Positions 32,242 to 40,623 are shown, counted from the first letter of the stretch. The stretch: DNA of 40,623 bases from DATFLK01 sp035267815 (GCA_035267815.1 DATFLK010000086.1:1-40623); one strand, 5' to 3'. The notes: generated by a model not told the origin, from the sequence alone. Program-made: numbers and translations.

Positions 32242-33582
32242 TTACTGTGATTGGTAGCGGTCGAACCAACCTTGGAGATCAACAAGCGCCTTCTCGGATA
32301 CCATCCGTCGCCGCTCCTGTTTGGAGAGCCGGCGCTTCCCCTCCTTTTTTGGGGCTGTGGGCAGCAGGCCGAAATTGATATTCATCGGCTGGAAATCCTC
32401 GATGCGCGTGCCCGAGATATGCGCCAGAAGCGCACCGTGTGCGGTACTCTCCGGCGGCGCCTCGGGCGTGCGTCCGGCCGCCATGTCGGCGAGGAAGAGG
32501 CCGGCCATCAGCCCCATGGCGGAGGACTCGACATACCCCTCGACACCGGTGATCTGGCCGGCGAAGAGGATGCGCGGATCGCGTTTCAGCCGCAGACAGC
32601 CATCCAGCAGTGCCGGTGACTTGATGAAGGTATTGCGGTGCAGCGATCCCAGGCGGAAGAACTCGGCGTTCTCGAGACCGGGGATCATGCGGAAGACCCG
32701 CTTCTGTTCGCCGTACTTCATCTTGGTCTGGAAACCGACCATGTTGAGAAGGCTCCTGGCGCGATTATCCTGCCTGAGCTGCACGACGGCATGGAAGCGC
32801 TCGCCGGTTTTCGGGTGCTCCAGCCCAACCGGCTTCATCGGCCCGAAGCGCGGCGTCTCGCGCCCCCGCCCGGCCATCACCTCGATCGGCATACACCCCT
32901 CGAAGAAGGGGACGTCCTCGAATCCCTTGAACTCGACTGTTTCCGCATCCAGAAGCGTATCAATGAAGGTCTCGTACTGTTCGCGCGTCATCGGGCAGTT
33001 GAGATAGTCCCCGTCGCTGCCCTCGGTGACATTCTTGTCGTAGCGAGATTTCCAGTAGGCGATATCCATATCGATGCTCTCGGCATCGACCACCGGCGCG
33101 ATGGCGTCGAAAAAACTTAAGCCCGCCTCGCCGGTCAACTCGCCGATACGCGCATAGAGCGCATCGGAAGTCAGCGGTCCGGTGGCGATCAGCACCGGGC
33201 CGTCGTCCGGAATATCACCAACCTCGCCACGAGCCAGTTCGATCAGTGGCTCGTCCGCAATCGCCGCGGTTACCGTCTCCGAGAAGAGTTCGCGGTCCAC
33301 CGCCAAGGCACCACCGGCGGGCAGTCGCGCCGCATCGGCCGCACGCATGATCAGCGAATCCATGCGCCGCATCTCCTCGTGCAGCAGACCGACGGCGTTC
33401 TCCAGCGCATCGGCACGGAAGGAGTTGGAGCAGACCAGCTCGGCACAGCGGTCGGTGTGATGGGCAGGGGTCGATACGACCGGGCGCATCTCGCACAGGC
33501 GCACGGCGATACCGCGCCGGGCCAGCTGCCAGGCAGCCTCCGAACCGGCCAGTCCGGCCCCGATAATCGTCACGGAATGCAT
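32242..33582 (-). CDS. trmFO: Folate-dependent tRNA (uracil-54-C5)-methyltransferase TrmFO
   Basis: 446 aa from ATG 33582, where MHSVTIIGAGLAGSEAAWQL begins the FAD-binding motif; 12 upstream in-frame codons are ignored. It forms ribothymidine at tRNA position 54 using methylenetetrahydrofolate and FADH2. Landmarks are LCEMRP, ELVCSNSFRADALENAVGLL, PAGGALAVDRELFS, IAYWKSRYDKN and RDPRILFAGQITGVEGYVES. The last is a family signature, and the length matches. Classical Gammaproteobacteria use SAM-dependent TrmA instead, so this is a lineage clue. The ogt gene lies upstream on the same strand, 39 nt away. Confidence 0.95.
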   Translation of the reverse strand: MHSVTIIGAGLAGSEAAWQLARRGIAVRLCEMRPVVSTPAHHTDRCAELVCSNSFRADALENAVGLLHEEMRRMDSLIMRAADAARLPAGGALAVDRELFSETVTAAIADEPLIELARGEVGDIPDDGPVLIATGPLTSDALYARIGELTGEAGLSFFDAIAPVVDAESIDMDIAYWKSRYDKNVTEGSDGDYLNCPMTREQYETFIDTLLDAETVEFKGFEDVPFFEGCMPIEVMAGRGRETPRFGPMKPVGLEHPKTGERFHAVVQLRQDNRARSLLNMVGFQTKMKYGEQKRVFRMIPGLENAEFFRLGSLHRNTFIKSPALLDGCLRLKRDPRILFAGQITGVEGYVESSAMGLMAGLFLADMAAGRTPEAPPESTAHGALLAHISGTRIEDFQPMNINFGLLPTAPKKEGKRRLSKQERRRMVSEKALVDLQGWFDRYQSQ

Positions 33583-33621
33583 GGGGCGGGAAGATACGGC
33601 TTGTCCCGCAGGCTGCAAGGC

Positions 33622-34101
33622 CTATCTCCGCCGGTCGGACCGCCGCAGGGTCTGCTGAAGGATCACCCCTTCGTAGGCCAAAAGCCGCTTCTTCCATGCC
33701 ATACCGGCGCCGAAACCGCCTAGGTCGCGGGCTGCGAGCACCCGGTGGCACGGCACGAGGATCGGGACCGGATTGGCGCCCAGCGCCTGGCCGACGGCAC
33801 GCGCGCCGCTACCCAGTTCCTCGGCCAGCTCGCCATAGGTGCGCACCTGGCCGACCGGAACCGCCAGCAGCACCTCCCGGAGCCGCGCCTGAAAGGGGGT
33901 GCGCGGCGGCGCGGCCGGCACCTTCGGCAGGGCATGGCCGCTGAAATAGGCACGCAACCAGACAGCAACGGGATGGTCCGGCGAACAGGCCGGTGCATCC
34001 ACCGCCTTCAGGTAGAGACGGTGGCAAAGGTCGCCCTGCAGCGCCAGACCGATCGGCCCCAGCGGTGAATCGTAACGAAACAGCGAAATCTCCCCCAACA
34101 T
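33622..34101 (-). CDS. ogt: Methylated-DNA--protein-cysteine methyltransferase
   Basis: 159 aa. A suicide repair protein that removes methyl from O6-methylguanine. The active-site motif is PCHRV (C118) in NPVPILVPCHRVLAAR. The winged-helix RVRTYGELAEELG-type segment and RAVGQALGANP, holding the arginine finger, are present. FQARLREVLLAVPVGQVRTY is the usual recognition region. The N-terminal domain is short, as in many bacterial Ogt proteins. The gap 34102-34184 to the divergent yqaA holds an AT-rich TATTCATTATAG stretch, probably promoter sequence. Confidence 0.92.
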   Translation of the reverse strand: MLGEISLFRYDSPLGPIGLALQGDLCHRLYLKAVDAPACSPDHPVAVWLRAYFSGHALPKVPAAPPRTPFQARLREVLLAVPVGQVRTYGELAEELGSGARAVGQALGANPVPILVPCHRVLAARDLGGFGAGMAWKKRLLAYEGVILQQTLRRSDRRR

Positions 34102-34184
34102 AGCCTATTCATTATAGCGAGTGATAGCGACGGAATCGAGCCGGTGACCTGCCATCGGCCCACATGGTGTAGACTCCTCCACCC

Positions 34185-34595
34185 ATGGACTGGACCCTCT
34201 TCTTCTCCGCGCTGATCTCCTCGACGCTCTTTCCCGGCGGTTCCGAGGTATTGCTGCTCTATCGGCTGCACGAGGGCAGCCATCCGCTGCCACTGGTGCT
34301 GATCGCCACCGTCGGCAACGTGCTCGGCAGCCTGATCACCTATGCCATGGGGCGTCTGGGCAACGAGGCGGTGCATCGGCGCTGGTTGAGAATCGGCGAG
34401 CGGGATGTAGCACGGGCGGAGCATGGGTTCGAACGATACGGCCAGCCGGCCCTGCTCTTCGCCTGGTTGCCGGTGGTGGGCGATCCGCTCTGTCTGGTGG
34501 CGGGATTGCTGCGCAGTCCTCTCACCTGGTTCCTGATCCTAGTCACACTCGGCAAACTCGGCCGCTACGCCTTCCTCGCCTGGGCCGTGGCCTGA
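34185..34595 (+). CDS. YqaA family (DedA/VTT-like) membrane protein
   Basis: 136 aa from ATG 34185. SSTLFPGGSEVLLLYRL, TVGNVLGSLITYAMGRLGNE and FAWLPVVGDPLCLVAGLLR are the signature of the YqaA branch of DedA-like inner-membrane proteins, whose VTT domain has been linked to lipid scrambling in relatives. Three to four hydrophobic segments are visible. The GDPL motif lies between helices. It is divergent from ogt, and copy B of the short repeat follows its stop by 9 nt. Confidence 0.88.
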   Translation: MDWTLFFSALISSTLFPGGSEVLLLYRLHEGSHPLPLVLIATVGNVLGSLITYAMGRLGNEAVHRRWLRIGERDVARAEHGFERYGQPALLFAWLPVVGDPLCLVAGLLRSPLTWFLILVTLGKLGRYAFLAWAVA

Positions 34596-34604
34596 TGAAG
34601 GCTG

Positions 34605-34626
34605 CATCCCCCGCTAGCAGGCTGCC
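34605..34626 (+). repeat. Dispersed short repeat, copy B
   Basis: CATCCCCCGCTAGCAGGCTGCC lies 9 nt after the yqaA stop. It differs from copy A (32075-32097) by one C in the run and by one T/C change. Both copies sit just downstream of a stop codon on the same strand. Confidence 0.55.
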
Positions 34627-34664
34627 AAGTAAATGATGAATCCACTTGCCAGATCAGAGATTCC

Positions 34665-35606
34665 TCAGACGACAATCCTGAGCCACAACGGCAACGTCAG
34701 CATGGAGACGATGGTGGAGAGCGTCACCGCCTCGGCATAGAGCGACGTATCGAGCCTGAAGCGGTCGCAGATCACCAGCCCCAGCACCATGGTCGGCATC
34801 GCTCCCTCGATCACGGAGGGCGGCAGCAGCCTCTGCGGCATACCGACGCCGACAGAGGCGGCCCAAGCCACCAGCGGCATCACCACCAGCTGGATCAGCA
34901 ACACCGGTACGAGCACCGGCAGGCGCCCACCCCAACCGCGCTGCCAGCGCAGCGCCATCCCGACAGAGAGCAGCATCAGCGGCACCACCGCCGAACCGAG
35001 CGTGGCCAGCGATTCGTCCAGCCATGCCGGCTGCGGCAGGTGCAGGGCGCTCAGCAGCAGACCGGCGACGGCGGCCCAGACGGCCGGTACGCGGAGTAAA
35101 CCCAGAAAGGCCCGCGCCTCTCCTGCCGACTGGCCATAGTACTGGGCCACCAGGACGCCCACCGTAAAAAGCAGCGGCGTGCTGGCCAGCAGGTCGAAAT
35201 GGATCGCCACCATCTGCGCCCACGGGCCGAAGGCCTGTGTCAGCACCGGCAGCCCCAGATAGGTGAAATTGCCGAAGGCGGAGGCGAGCAGCAGGGCGCC
35301 GATGGCACGATTGGCGTGATAGTGGGCGCCCATGCACGCCCGGATCAACCAGCCGCTGCCGTAGACGAGCGCGGCCAGCAGCAGCGAGATCAATACAGCG
35401 ATGGCCGACACCAGCGGCAGGCGCACGGAGTTGAGATCCACAGGCGTCTGCCACAGCACGTGCAGCACCAGCGCCGGCAGGAAGATCTGGTAGACCGCCT
35501 GGGCCAGATGGGCGCGAATGGCATCGGCCGCCTTCTCCTTCAGGATCAGGCGCCAGCAGACGCCGATGGCAATGATGGCCGCCATGCCGAGCAGGACACT
35601 TAACAT
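34665..35606 (-). CDS. AEC family (auxin efflux carrier-type) transporter
   Basis: 313 aa from ATG 35606; the frame extends 16 codons further, but the first helix begins MLSVLLGMAAIIAIGVCWRL. About ten helices are arranged as two five-helix repeats. LLASAFGNFTYLGLPVLTQA, with its N-x-x-x-x-G-x-P, is the hallmark of AEC transporters, as is VLVPVLLIQLVVMPLVAW. Substrates of bacterial members are usually organic or amino acids; here it is unknown. The 192-nt divergent gap to the CLC gene contains promoters only. Confidence 0.87.
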   Translation of the reverse strand: MLSVLLGMAAIIAIGVCWRLILKEKAADAIRAHLAQAVYQIFLPALVLHVLWQTPVDLNSVRLPLVSAIAVLISLLLAALVYGSGWLIRACMGAHYHANRAIGALLLASAFGNFTYLGLPVLTQAFGPWAQMVAIHFDLLASTPLLFTVGVLVAQYYGQSAGEARAFLGLLRVPAVWAAVAGLLLSALHLPQPAWLDESLATLGSAVVPLMLLSVGMALRWQRGWGGRLPVLVPVLLIQLVVMPLVAWAASVGVGMPQRLLPPSVIEGAMPTMVLGLVICDRFRLDTSLYAEAVTLSTIVSMLTLPLWLRIVV

Positions 35607-35798
35607 GCCGAAATGGTAGCGGATCGGACGGACAACATCGCCCCTGTCGAGCATATTCGCGCAAACCGTGCGGAAACTCGACAGATTTTGCGGGCCATCC
35701 TACCATTTTGGCCTTAGCCGCCGAGGCGCAAACGCGTTAGGCTTCCCCTGTCTTATCCAGCGGGCGACGATTATGTAAGCAAGGAGCCGATCCTGACT

Positions 35799-37583
35799 GT
35801 GTCACTCAAACAACTCGCCTCAACCGGCATGGAGCGGCTCAAGCGCCAGGAGATGATCTATTTCAGCCTGCTCGCCGTCCTGATCGGGGTGCTGGCGGGT
35901 TACGCCGCGCTACTGCTGCGCTTCAGCATCGAATGGGTGGCCCATTTCTGGACCGGCGATTTCGCCTGGGACAAGACCATCGAGACCCTTCCCTGGTACA
36001 TGTACATCCTGGCACCGACACTGGGCGGACTGCTGATCGGCTCGATCAACAAGAAACTGCTGCCGGGCGGCGAGCTGCGCGGCGTGGCCGGCGTGCTGGC
36101 CGACATGGTCCAACACAATGCCCGCATCAATCCGAAGCAGATGGGCACGGAGACTATCGGCGGCGCCATCAGCATCGGCAGCGGCGCCAGCCTCGGGCGC
36201 GAAGGCCCGACCGTGGCGCTGGGTGCGGTGATCGCCTCCAGTCTCGGCAACTGGCTGGGGCTGACGGAGCAGCAGATGCGAACCATGGTCGGCTGCGGCG
36301 TCGCCTCCGCCATTGCCGCCTCGTTCAACACCCCCATTGCCGGCGTACTCTTCGCGCTGGAGGTGATCCTCGCCGATTACGCCATGGCGACCTTCAGTCC
36401 GATCGTCATCTCGTCGGTGATCGCCACCGTGATCACCCGCTCCGTGCTGGGCAACTTCCCCGCCTTCCTGATCCCCGAATACCACCTGGTCAGCGCCTGG
36501 GAGATCGTCGCCTACGCCATCATCGGCATCTTCTGCGGTCTGATCGCCGCCATCTTCGTACGCAGCATGGCGCCGACGCGCATCTTCTTCATGCGCCTGA
36601 TCCCGGATTCGCGTTTCCGCCCGGCCGTGGCCGGCCTGATCCTCGGCCTGATGGGGCTCTGCGTGCCCTACATTATGTCGATCGGCTACGGCACGCTGGG
36701 CTCGATCCTGCTGGAACAGGTCAAACCGGTACTGCTGGGGACAACGCTGCCGCTCACCGCCTTCTTGGCCATCGTCCTGTTCGGCAAGCTGGTGGCGGCG
36801 GTCATCAGCTTCTCGGCCGACTTTCCCGGCGGCCTGCTTGGGCCCTCGCTCTTCCTGGGCGCGGCGGCCGGTGCACTCTGCGGCGGTGTGGTGCACGACA
36901 TATCGCCGGCCTTCACCGAAAGCTACGGCGCCTACGCCCTAGTGGCCTGCGGTGCGCTGACCGCGGCCGCGCTGCAGGCGCCGATCACCATCATCCTGAT
37001 GGTCTTCGAACTCTCCGCCGACTACCACATCATGCTGCCGATGATGGCCGCCAGCATCATCGCCACGCTGGTGAAACGGGCCTTCGGCTCCGAATCGGTC
37101 TTCACCGAGGTGCTGGAGGAGCGCGGTATCGAAACGAGCTGGGGGCTGGAGCAGTCGTGGATGCGCTCGATACGGGTCAAGGATATCCCGTGGCGGCCGA
37201 TGCCCAGCGTCTCCGCCCATACCCGGCTGGAGGAGGTCAAGCGCGTCTACGTCTCCTCCGGCAAGGGATGCGTGCAGGTGGTGGATGACGAGGGGCTGAT
37301 GATCGGCATCATCACCTTCACCGACCTGCAGCCCTGGATGCTCGATCCCGCCATGGATCACGTCGCGCTGGCCATCGAGGTAGTCAACCGCAAGGTGCGG
37401 ACGATTGCCGAGGACGGCAGCCTGCTGGAGGCGATCCGGATTCTCGACCGCGAAGCGTTCGAGCAGATGCCGGTCGTCTCCCGGAACAATCCGCGCAAGG
37501 TGCTCGGCATCCTGTCGCGCAACGCCGTCTTCTCCACCTATCACAAGCTGATCGTCAAGCACGGCAAACAGGCCGACGGCTGA
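35799..37583 (+). CDS. CLC-type chloride channel/antiporter with C-terminal CBS pair
   Basis: 594 aa from GTG 35799, with AAGGAG 12 nt upstream; ATG 35829 is an alternative start. The gating glutamate E135 is in SLGREGPTVALG, and the late PGGLLGPSLFLGAAAGAL motif (the usual GGxFxP) is present. The first ion-binding motif, normally GSGIP, reads PGGELRGVAGVL, so the serine that coordinates chloride is missing. About 430-590 is a CBS-domain pair (SVSAHTRLEEVKRVYVSSGK, then VGIITFTDL-type segments), which may sense nucleotides. It overlaps the helicase start by one base, which suggests co-transcription. Ion selectivity is unproven. Confidence 0.88.
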   Translation: MSLKQLASTGMERLKRQEMIYFSLLAVLIGVLAGYAALLLRFSIEWVAHFWTGDFAWDKTIETLPWYMYILAPTLGGLLIGSINKKLLPGGELRGVAGVLADMVQHNARINPKQMGTETIGGAISIGSGASLGREGPTVALGAVIASSLGNWLGLTEQQMRTMVGCGVASAIAASFNTPIAGVLFALEVILADYAMATFSPIVISSVIATVITRSVLGNFPAFLIPEYHLVSAWEIVAYAIIGIFCGLIAAIFVRSMAPTRIFFMRLIPDSRFRPAVAGLILGLMGLCVPYIMSIGYGTLGSILLEQVKPVLLGTTLPLTAFLAIVLFGKLVAAVISFSADFPGGLLGPSLFLGAAAGALCGGVVHDISPAFTESYGAYALVACGALTAAALQAPITIILMVFELSADYHIMLPMMAASIIATLVKRAFGSESVFTEVLEERGIETSWGLEQSWMRSIRVKDIPWRPMPSVSAHTRLEEVKRVYVSSGKGCVQVVDDEGLMIGIITFTDLQPWMLDPAMDHVALAIEVVNRKVRTIAEDGSLLEAIRILDREAFEQMPVVSRNNPRKVLGILSRNAVFSTYHKLIVKHGKQADG

Positions 37584-39673
37584 TGTCCGGCCTCAACCCC
37601 GCACAGCAGCACGCGGTGGAGGCAGGCGAAGGACCGCAGCTCATCCTCGCGGGCGCCGGCTCCGGCAAGACACGCACCATCGTCCACCGCATCGGCCACC
37701 TGATCGGCACTCGCGGCGTCGCACCGCACCGTATCCTCGCCGTCACCTTCACCAACAAGGCCGCCGCCGAGCTGAAGGCGCGCCTCTCCGACCTGATCGG
37801 CGATGACGGCGGCGGTGTCGTCTCCGGTACCTTCCACGCCATCTCGCTGCGTTTCCTGCGCCGCTATGCCGAGCATCTCGGTTATCCGAAGAGCTTCCAG
37901 GTGATCGATGCCGACGACCAGAAGACACTGGTCAAACGACTGCTCAAGGGGCGCAACATCGACAAGGAGACGCTCCACCCCTCCTACCTGCTGCACTGGA
38001 TCGAACACTGCAAGCATGCCGGCCTGACACCGGAACAGGCTCCGGTACAGATGTGGAGCAACATCGACATGCGCGAGCTCTATGCCGCCTACCAGGATGA
38101 GCTGAGGCGGCTGGAGCGCATGGATTTCTCCGATCTGATCCTCAACACGGTGGAGCTTCTGCGCCACCACGACGGGGCGGCGGCGATGATCCGCGCCGGC
38201 TTCGACCATGTGCTGGTGGACGAGTACCAGGATACCAATCCGGCCCAGCACGAGTGGCTGATGCTGCTCTGCCGGGAGCATCACAACCTCACCGTGGTCG
38301 GCGACGACGACCAGAGTATCTACGGCTGGCGCGGCGCCGATGTGCGCCACATCCTCGATTTCGAGCGCACCTGGCCCGATGCCGGCGTGCACCGGCTGGA
38401 GGAGAACTACCGCTCTAGCGCCGCCATCCTGGAGCTGGCCAACGCCGTCATCCGCGACAATCCGCACCGCCACGAAAAAAGGCTGAGGGCGACCCGCGAG
38501 GGCGGAAAGACGCCGGTCTGGCGCATCTGCAACGACGAGTACGACGAGGCGCGCAGGATCGCCGCCTGCCTGAAGCAGCGCCATGCGCTCGGCATCCCGT
38601 GGACGGAGATGGCGGTGCTCTACCGCTCCAACCGCCAGTCGCTGCCGATCGAGCAGCTGCTGCGTGAGGAGGGTATCCCCTATCGCGTCGTCGGAGGTAT
38701 GCGCTTCTTCGAGCGCATGGAGATCAAGGATGCGCTGGCCTACTGGGCGCTGCTGCACCGCTGTGCGGACAGCCTGCAACTGCTTCGCATCTGCAACAAA
38801 CCGAAGCGGGGTATCGGCGCCAAGGGAGCGGAGACGATCTCCCGCATGCTGGCCGAGTCGGGACTTCGGGCGCCGGAGTGGCTGGATGGCATCGCCGAGA
38901 GCGGCGGCACAGGGCCGGCCGCCAAGCTGGCGCCACTGGCGAAGCTGATCACTGAGCATCGCGCCAGCGCCCTAGAGAAACCGGATTTGGGGCTGGGCGA
39001 CCTGCTGCAGGCCTGCGGCTACACGGAGAGCCTCAAGGCGCTCGGCGAGCTGGAGGCGGAATCGCGCATGGAGAACATCCGTGCACTTCAGGATTTCATC
39101 GAGACCTCGATGGGCGAAGGACTCCTGCCAATCGATTTCATGGACCGTGCGGCGCTGTTGCAGAGCGGCGAGGAGCATCCCGAGGATGCCGCCGTCTCAC
39201 TGATGAGCCTGCACCGGGCCAAGGGACTGGAGTTCGATACCGTGATCCTGGCCGGCGTCGAGGAAGGGCTGCTTCCGCATCAGCGGGCAATGGACGAGGG
39301 CGAAGCCGGCATCGCCGAGGAGCGGCGCCTGCTCTATGTCGGCGTCACCCGAGCCATGAACCACCTGCTTTTGACCTCCGCGCGTATGCGCCGCGTCTTC
39401 GGGGATATCAACTACCCACTGCCCAGCCGCTTTATCGCCGAGCTTCCCAAGGATGTGCTGGAACACGACCAGCCGGAGATGACGACGGAAACGGTATCGC
39501 AGCCGGATGCCAACGGCCTGACGCTGGGTGCCTCGGTTCGCCACCCTACATTCGGCGAGGGGGTCGTCCTGAGCCTCGACGGGGCGGGCGACGCCACGCG
39601 CGTCTCGGTGCAGTTCCGCCGCGCCGGCACCAAGCGGCTGATGCTCAAGTACGCCGCCCTCGAATTGATCTAA
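37583..39673 (+). CDS. UvrD/PcrA-type ATP-dependent DNA helicase
   Basis: 696 aa, a superfamily 1A 3'-5' helicase. Motifs in order: Q motif LNPAQQHAV, Walker A LAGAGSGKTRTIVHRIGHLI (K29), GTFHAISLRFLR, Walker B HVLVDEYQDTNPAQHEWLML, VVGDDDQSIYGWRGAD, LEENYRSSAAILE, SLMSLHRAKGLEFDTV, and RRLLYVGVTRAMNHLLLTSA. The C-terminal GASVRHPTFGEGVVLSL module is the Tudor-like domain of PcrA/UvrD that contacts RNA polymerase. It lacks UvrD's longer linker, so Rep, UvrD or PcrA cannot be chosen from sequence alone. It starts inside the CLC stop. Confidence 0.93.
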   Translation: MSGLNPAQQHAVEAGEGPQLILAGAGSGKTRTIVHRIGHLIGTRGVAPHRILAVTFTNKAAAELKARLSDLIGDDGGGVVSGTFHAISLRFLRRYAEHLGYPKSFQVIDADDQKTLVKRLLKGRNIDKETLHPSYLLHWIEHCKHAGLTPEQAPVQMWSNIDMRELYAAYQDELRRLERMDFSDLILNTVELLRHHDGAAAMIRAGFDHVLVDEYQDTNPAQHEWLMLLCREHHNLTVVGDDDQSIYGWRGADVRHILDFERTWPDAGVHRLEENYRSSAAILELANAVIRDNPHRHEKRLRATREGGKTPVWRICNDEYDEARRIAACLKQRHALGIPWTEMAVLYRSNRQSLPIEQLLREEGIPYRVVGGMRFFERMEIKDALAYWALLHRCADSLQLLRICNKPKRGIGAKGAETISRMLAESGLRAPEWLDGIAESGGTGPAAKLAPLAKLITEHRASALEKPDLGLGDLLQACGYTESLKALGELEAESRMENIRALQDFIETSMGEGLLPIDFMDRAALLQSGEEHPEDAAVSLMSLHRAKGLEFDTVILAGVEEGLLPHQRAMDEGEAGIAEERRLLYVGVTRAMNHLLLTSARMRRVFGDINYPLPSRFIAELPKDVLEHDQPEMTTETVSQPDANGLTLGASVRHPTFGEGVVLSLDGAGDATRVSVQFRRAGTKRLMLKYAALELI

Positions 39674-39687
39674 ACAAGGAGAAACCC

Positions 39688-40032
39688 ATGTCCATCACCA
39701 TCTACCACAACCCGCGCTGCTCGAAATCGCGCAACACGCTCTCCCTGCTTCAGGAGCAGGGTATCGAACCGGAGATTGTCGAGTATCTGAAGACGCCGCC
39801 TTCGGAGGCGGAGCTGGACCGCATCCTGACCCTGCTCGGCATGGAGCCGGAGGAGCTGATGCGCAAAGGCGAGGATGAATACAAGGCCCATTTCAAGGGC
39901 AAGGAGCTCAGCCGCAGCAAGATCATCGCGCTGATGGTGCAATACCCCAAAGTGATCGAGCGCCCCATCGTCGTCCACGGCGACAAGGCCGCCATCGGCC
40001 GCCCACCCGAGTCCGTGCTCGATATTCTCTGA
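39688..40032 (+). CDS. arsC: ArsC-family arsenate reductase-like protein (glutaredoxin type)
   Basis: 114 aa from ATG 39688 with an AGGAG upstream. C11 in HNPRCSKSRNTLSLLQ is the redox cysteine of the ArsC/Spx family. RPIVVHGDKAAIGRPPESVL is the C-terminal signature of the glutaredoxin-coupled branch, shared with YfgD. Such proteins reduce arsenate to arsenite with glutathione. No ars operon genes are nearby, so a different redox role is possible. It is 14 nt after the helicase gene. Confidence 0.85.
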   Translation: MSITIYHNPRCSKSRNTLSLLQEQGIEPEIVEYLKTPPSEAELDRILTLLGMEPEELMRKGEDEYKAHFKGKELSRSKIIALMVQYPKVIERPIVVHGDKAAIGRPPESVLDIL

Positions 40033-40062
40033 TTGTTAGCCTAGTGCACTAATTGGCAGAAA

Positions 40063-40094
40063 CCGGCCCAGACTGTATGAAAACGCTGGGCCGG
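40063..40094. repeat. 9-bp hairpin between convergent arsC and coaD
   Basis: CCGGCCCAG (40063-40071) and CTGGGCCGG (40086-40094) form a perfect stem with a 14-nt loop. It lies in the 105-nt gap between two convergent genes and could act as a shared terminator, although no T-run follows. The loop sequence ACTGTATGAAAACG resembles IS-end-like repeats I half recall, so an IS remnant is possible. Confidence 0.4.
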
Positions 40095-40137
40095 GATACG
40101 CCGTTAAGAGCCGAGAAGGCGCTTATGGGTGGCTTGA

Positions 40138-40623
40138 TTATTTTCCCTGATTCGCCCGTTTGAGGTGAGGCAGAACGGCCTCCGGGACCAGTTCGGAGAC
40201 ATCGCCGCCCATGGAGGCGATCTCTCGGATGAAGCGGGAGGAGACGAAGGTGTAGTCCTCGCGGGCCATGACGAAGACCGTTTCGATGCGCTCGTCCAGG
40301 CGCCGGTTCATCGTCGCCATCTGGAACTCGTATTCGAAATCACTGGCCGCGCGCAGACCGCGCAGGATCGCCTGCGCACTCTGCTCGTGGGCCAGATCGA
40401 CCAGCAGCCCGTTGAAGGCGACCGCCTCAACACCCGGTTCGTTCGCAAAGGTCTCGCGCACCATTGCCAGACGCCGCTCCAGATCGAACATCGGGCCCTT
40501 TCCGGGATTCTCAGCCACACCGATGACGATGCGCTCGAACAGCTTCAGGCCGCGCTGGACCACATCGACATGGCCCAGGGTGATGGGATCGAATGTACCG
40601 GGATAGATGGCGGTCCGTTTCAA
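40138..40623 (-). CDS. coaD: Pantetheine-phosphate adenylyltransferase (start at window edge)
   Basis: 161 aa as seen. It makes dephospho-CoA from ATP and 4'-phosphopantetheine. The nucleotidyltransferase signature is at the N-terminus: AIYPGTFDPITLGHVDVVQR (T/HxGH type). Other landmarks are GLRAASDFEYEFQMATMNRR and VSSRFIREIASMGGDVSELV, the ISSR-like ATP-binding segment. The first in-window codon is TTG 40621-40623, so the true start is either this TTG or an ATG just outside. The length already equals the family's 160 or so residues, so little or nothing is missing. Confidence 0.93.
   Translation of the reverse strand: MKRTAIYPGTFDPITLGHVDVVQRGLKLFERIVIGVAENPGKGPMFDLERRLAMVRETFANEPGVEAVAFNGLLVDLAHEQSAQAILRGLRAASDFEYEFQMATMNRRLDERIETVFVMAREDYTFVSSRFIREIASMGGDVSELVPEAVLPHLKRANQGK

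Noticed and set aside
33622..34101. Ada-type regulator
   Set aside because: Only the methyltransferase domain is present; there is no N-terminal zinc or AraC domain.

Overview
The window is a GC-rich, gene-dense stretch of a proteobacterial chromosome. I see no phage, transposase, CRISPR or tRNA/rRNA genes. The mix of SlyX, SrkA/YihE, short HPF, SthA, EmrAB and a 6S-like RNA is typical of Proteobacteria. TrmFO and TlyA are unusual for classical Gammaproteobacteria, so a deeper-branching lineage such as Zetaproteobacteria is a reasonable guess, but this is inference only.

Layout. 1-3029: the end of a probable arginine decarboxylase, then a TehB-like methyltransferase, a PA0069-type radical SAM protein, a MEKHLA protein and a small membrane protein. 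3031-6985 (minus): a marR-emrA-emrB-eamA efflux operon, with a 16-bp palindrome (7013-7028) as candidate operator, divergent from sthA. 8531-10699: a divergent HemF-like protein, a family-16-type methyltransferase and a possible 34-aa membrane peptide. 10819-15316: a metabolic island with a glutamate dehydrogenase-family enzyme, a U32-like TIM barrel, and an apparent operon of DapA-like aldolase, 73-aa [2Fe-2S] protein and EcKL-type small-molecule kinase. The DapA-like gene seems to start at ATC. This island is the best candidate here for an undescribed pathway.

15318-18132 (minus): a likely 6S RNA with its own promoter and terminator, a NYN-LOTUS RNA-binding/nuclease protein, an EAL phosphodiesterase fused to a CZB zinc-sensing domain, and hpf. 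These are all compatible with stress or stationary-phase control. 18324-20495: a large DUF748 envelope protein. 20505-23920: polyamine genes (carboxynorspermidine decarboxylase and dehydrogenase, divergent agmatinase). With the arginine decarboxylase end at the left edge, these suggest arginine to agmatine to putrescine to spermidine/norspermidine.

23903-26917 (minus): DUF481 outer-membrane protein, lipB, psd and pssA, with psd and pssA overlapping as a phosphatidylethanolamine unit. 27043-32063 (plus): a tightly coupled run xseB-ispA-dxs-tlyA-srkA-slyX for isoprenoid precursor synthesis, rRNA modification and stress. 32064-34664: trmFO, ogt and yqaA, with two copies of a short repeat just downstream of stop codons. 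34665-40623: an AEC transporter, a CLC channel with CBS domains whose helix-D motif is missing, a UvrD/PcrA helicase, ArsC and CoaD. The only non-coding stretch near or above 200 bases that is unusual is 15317-15579, which holds the 6S-like RNA. Other gaps are under 250 bases and are covered in the entries.
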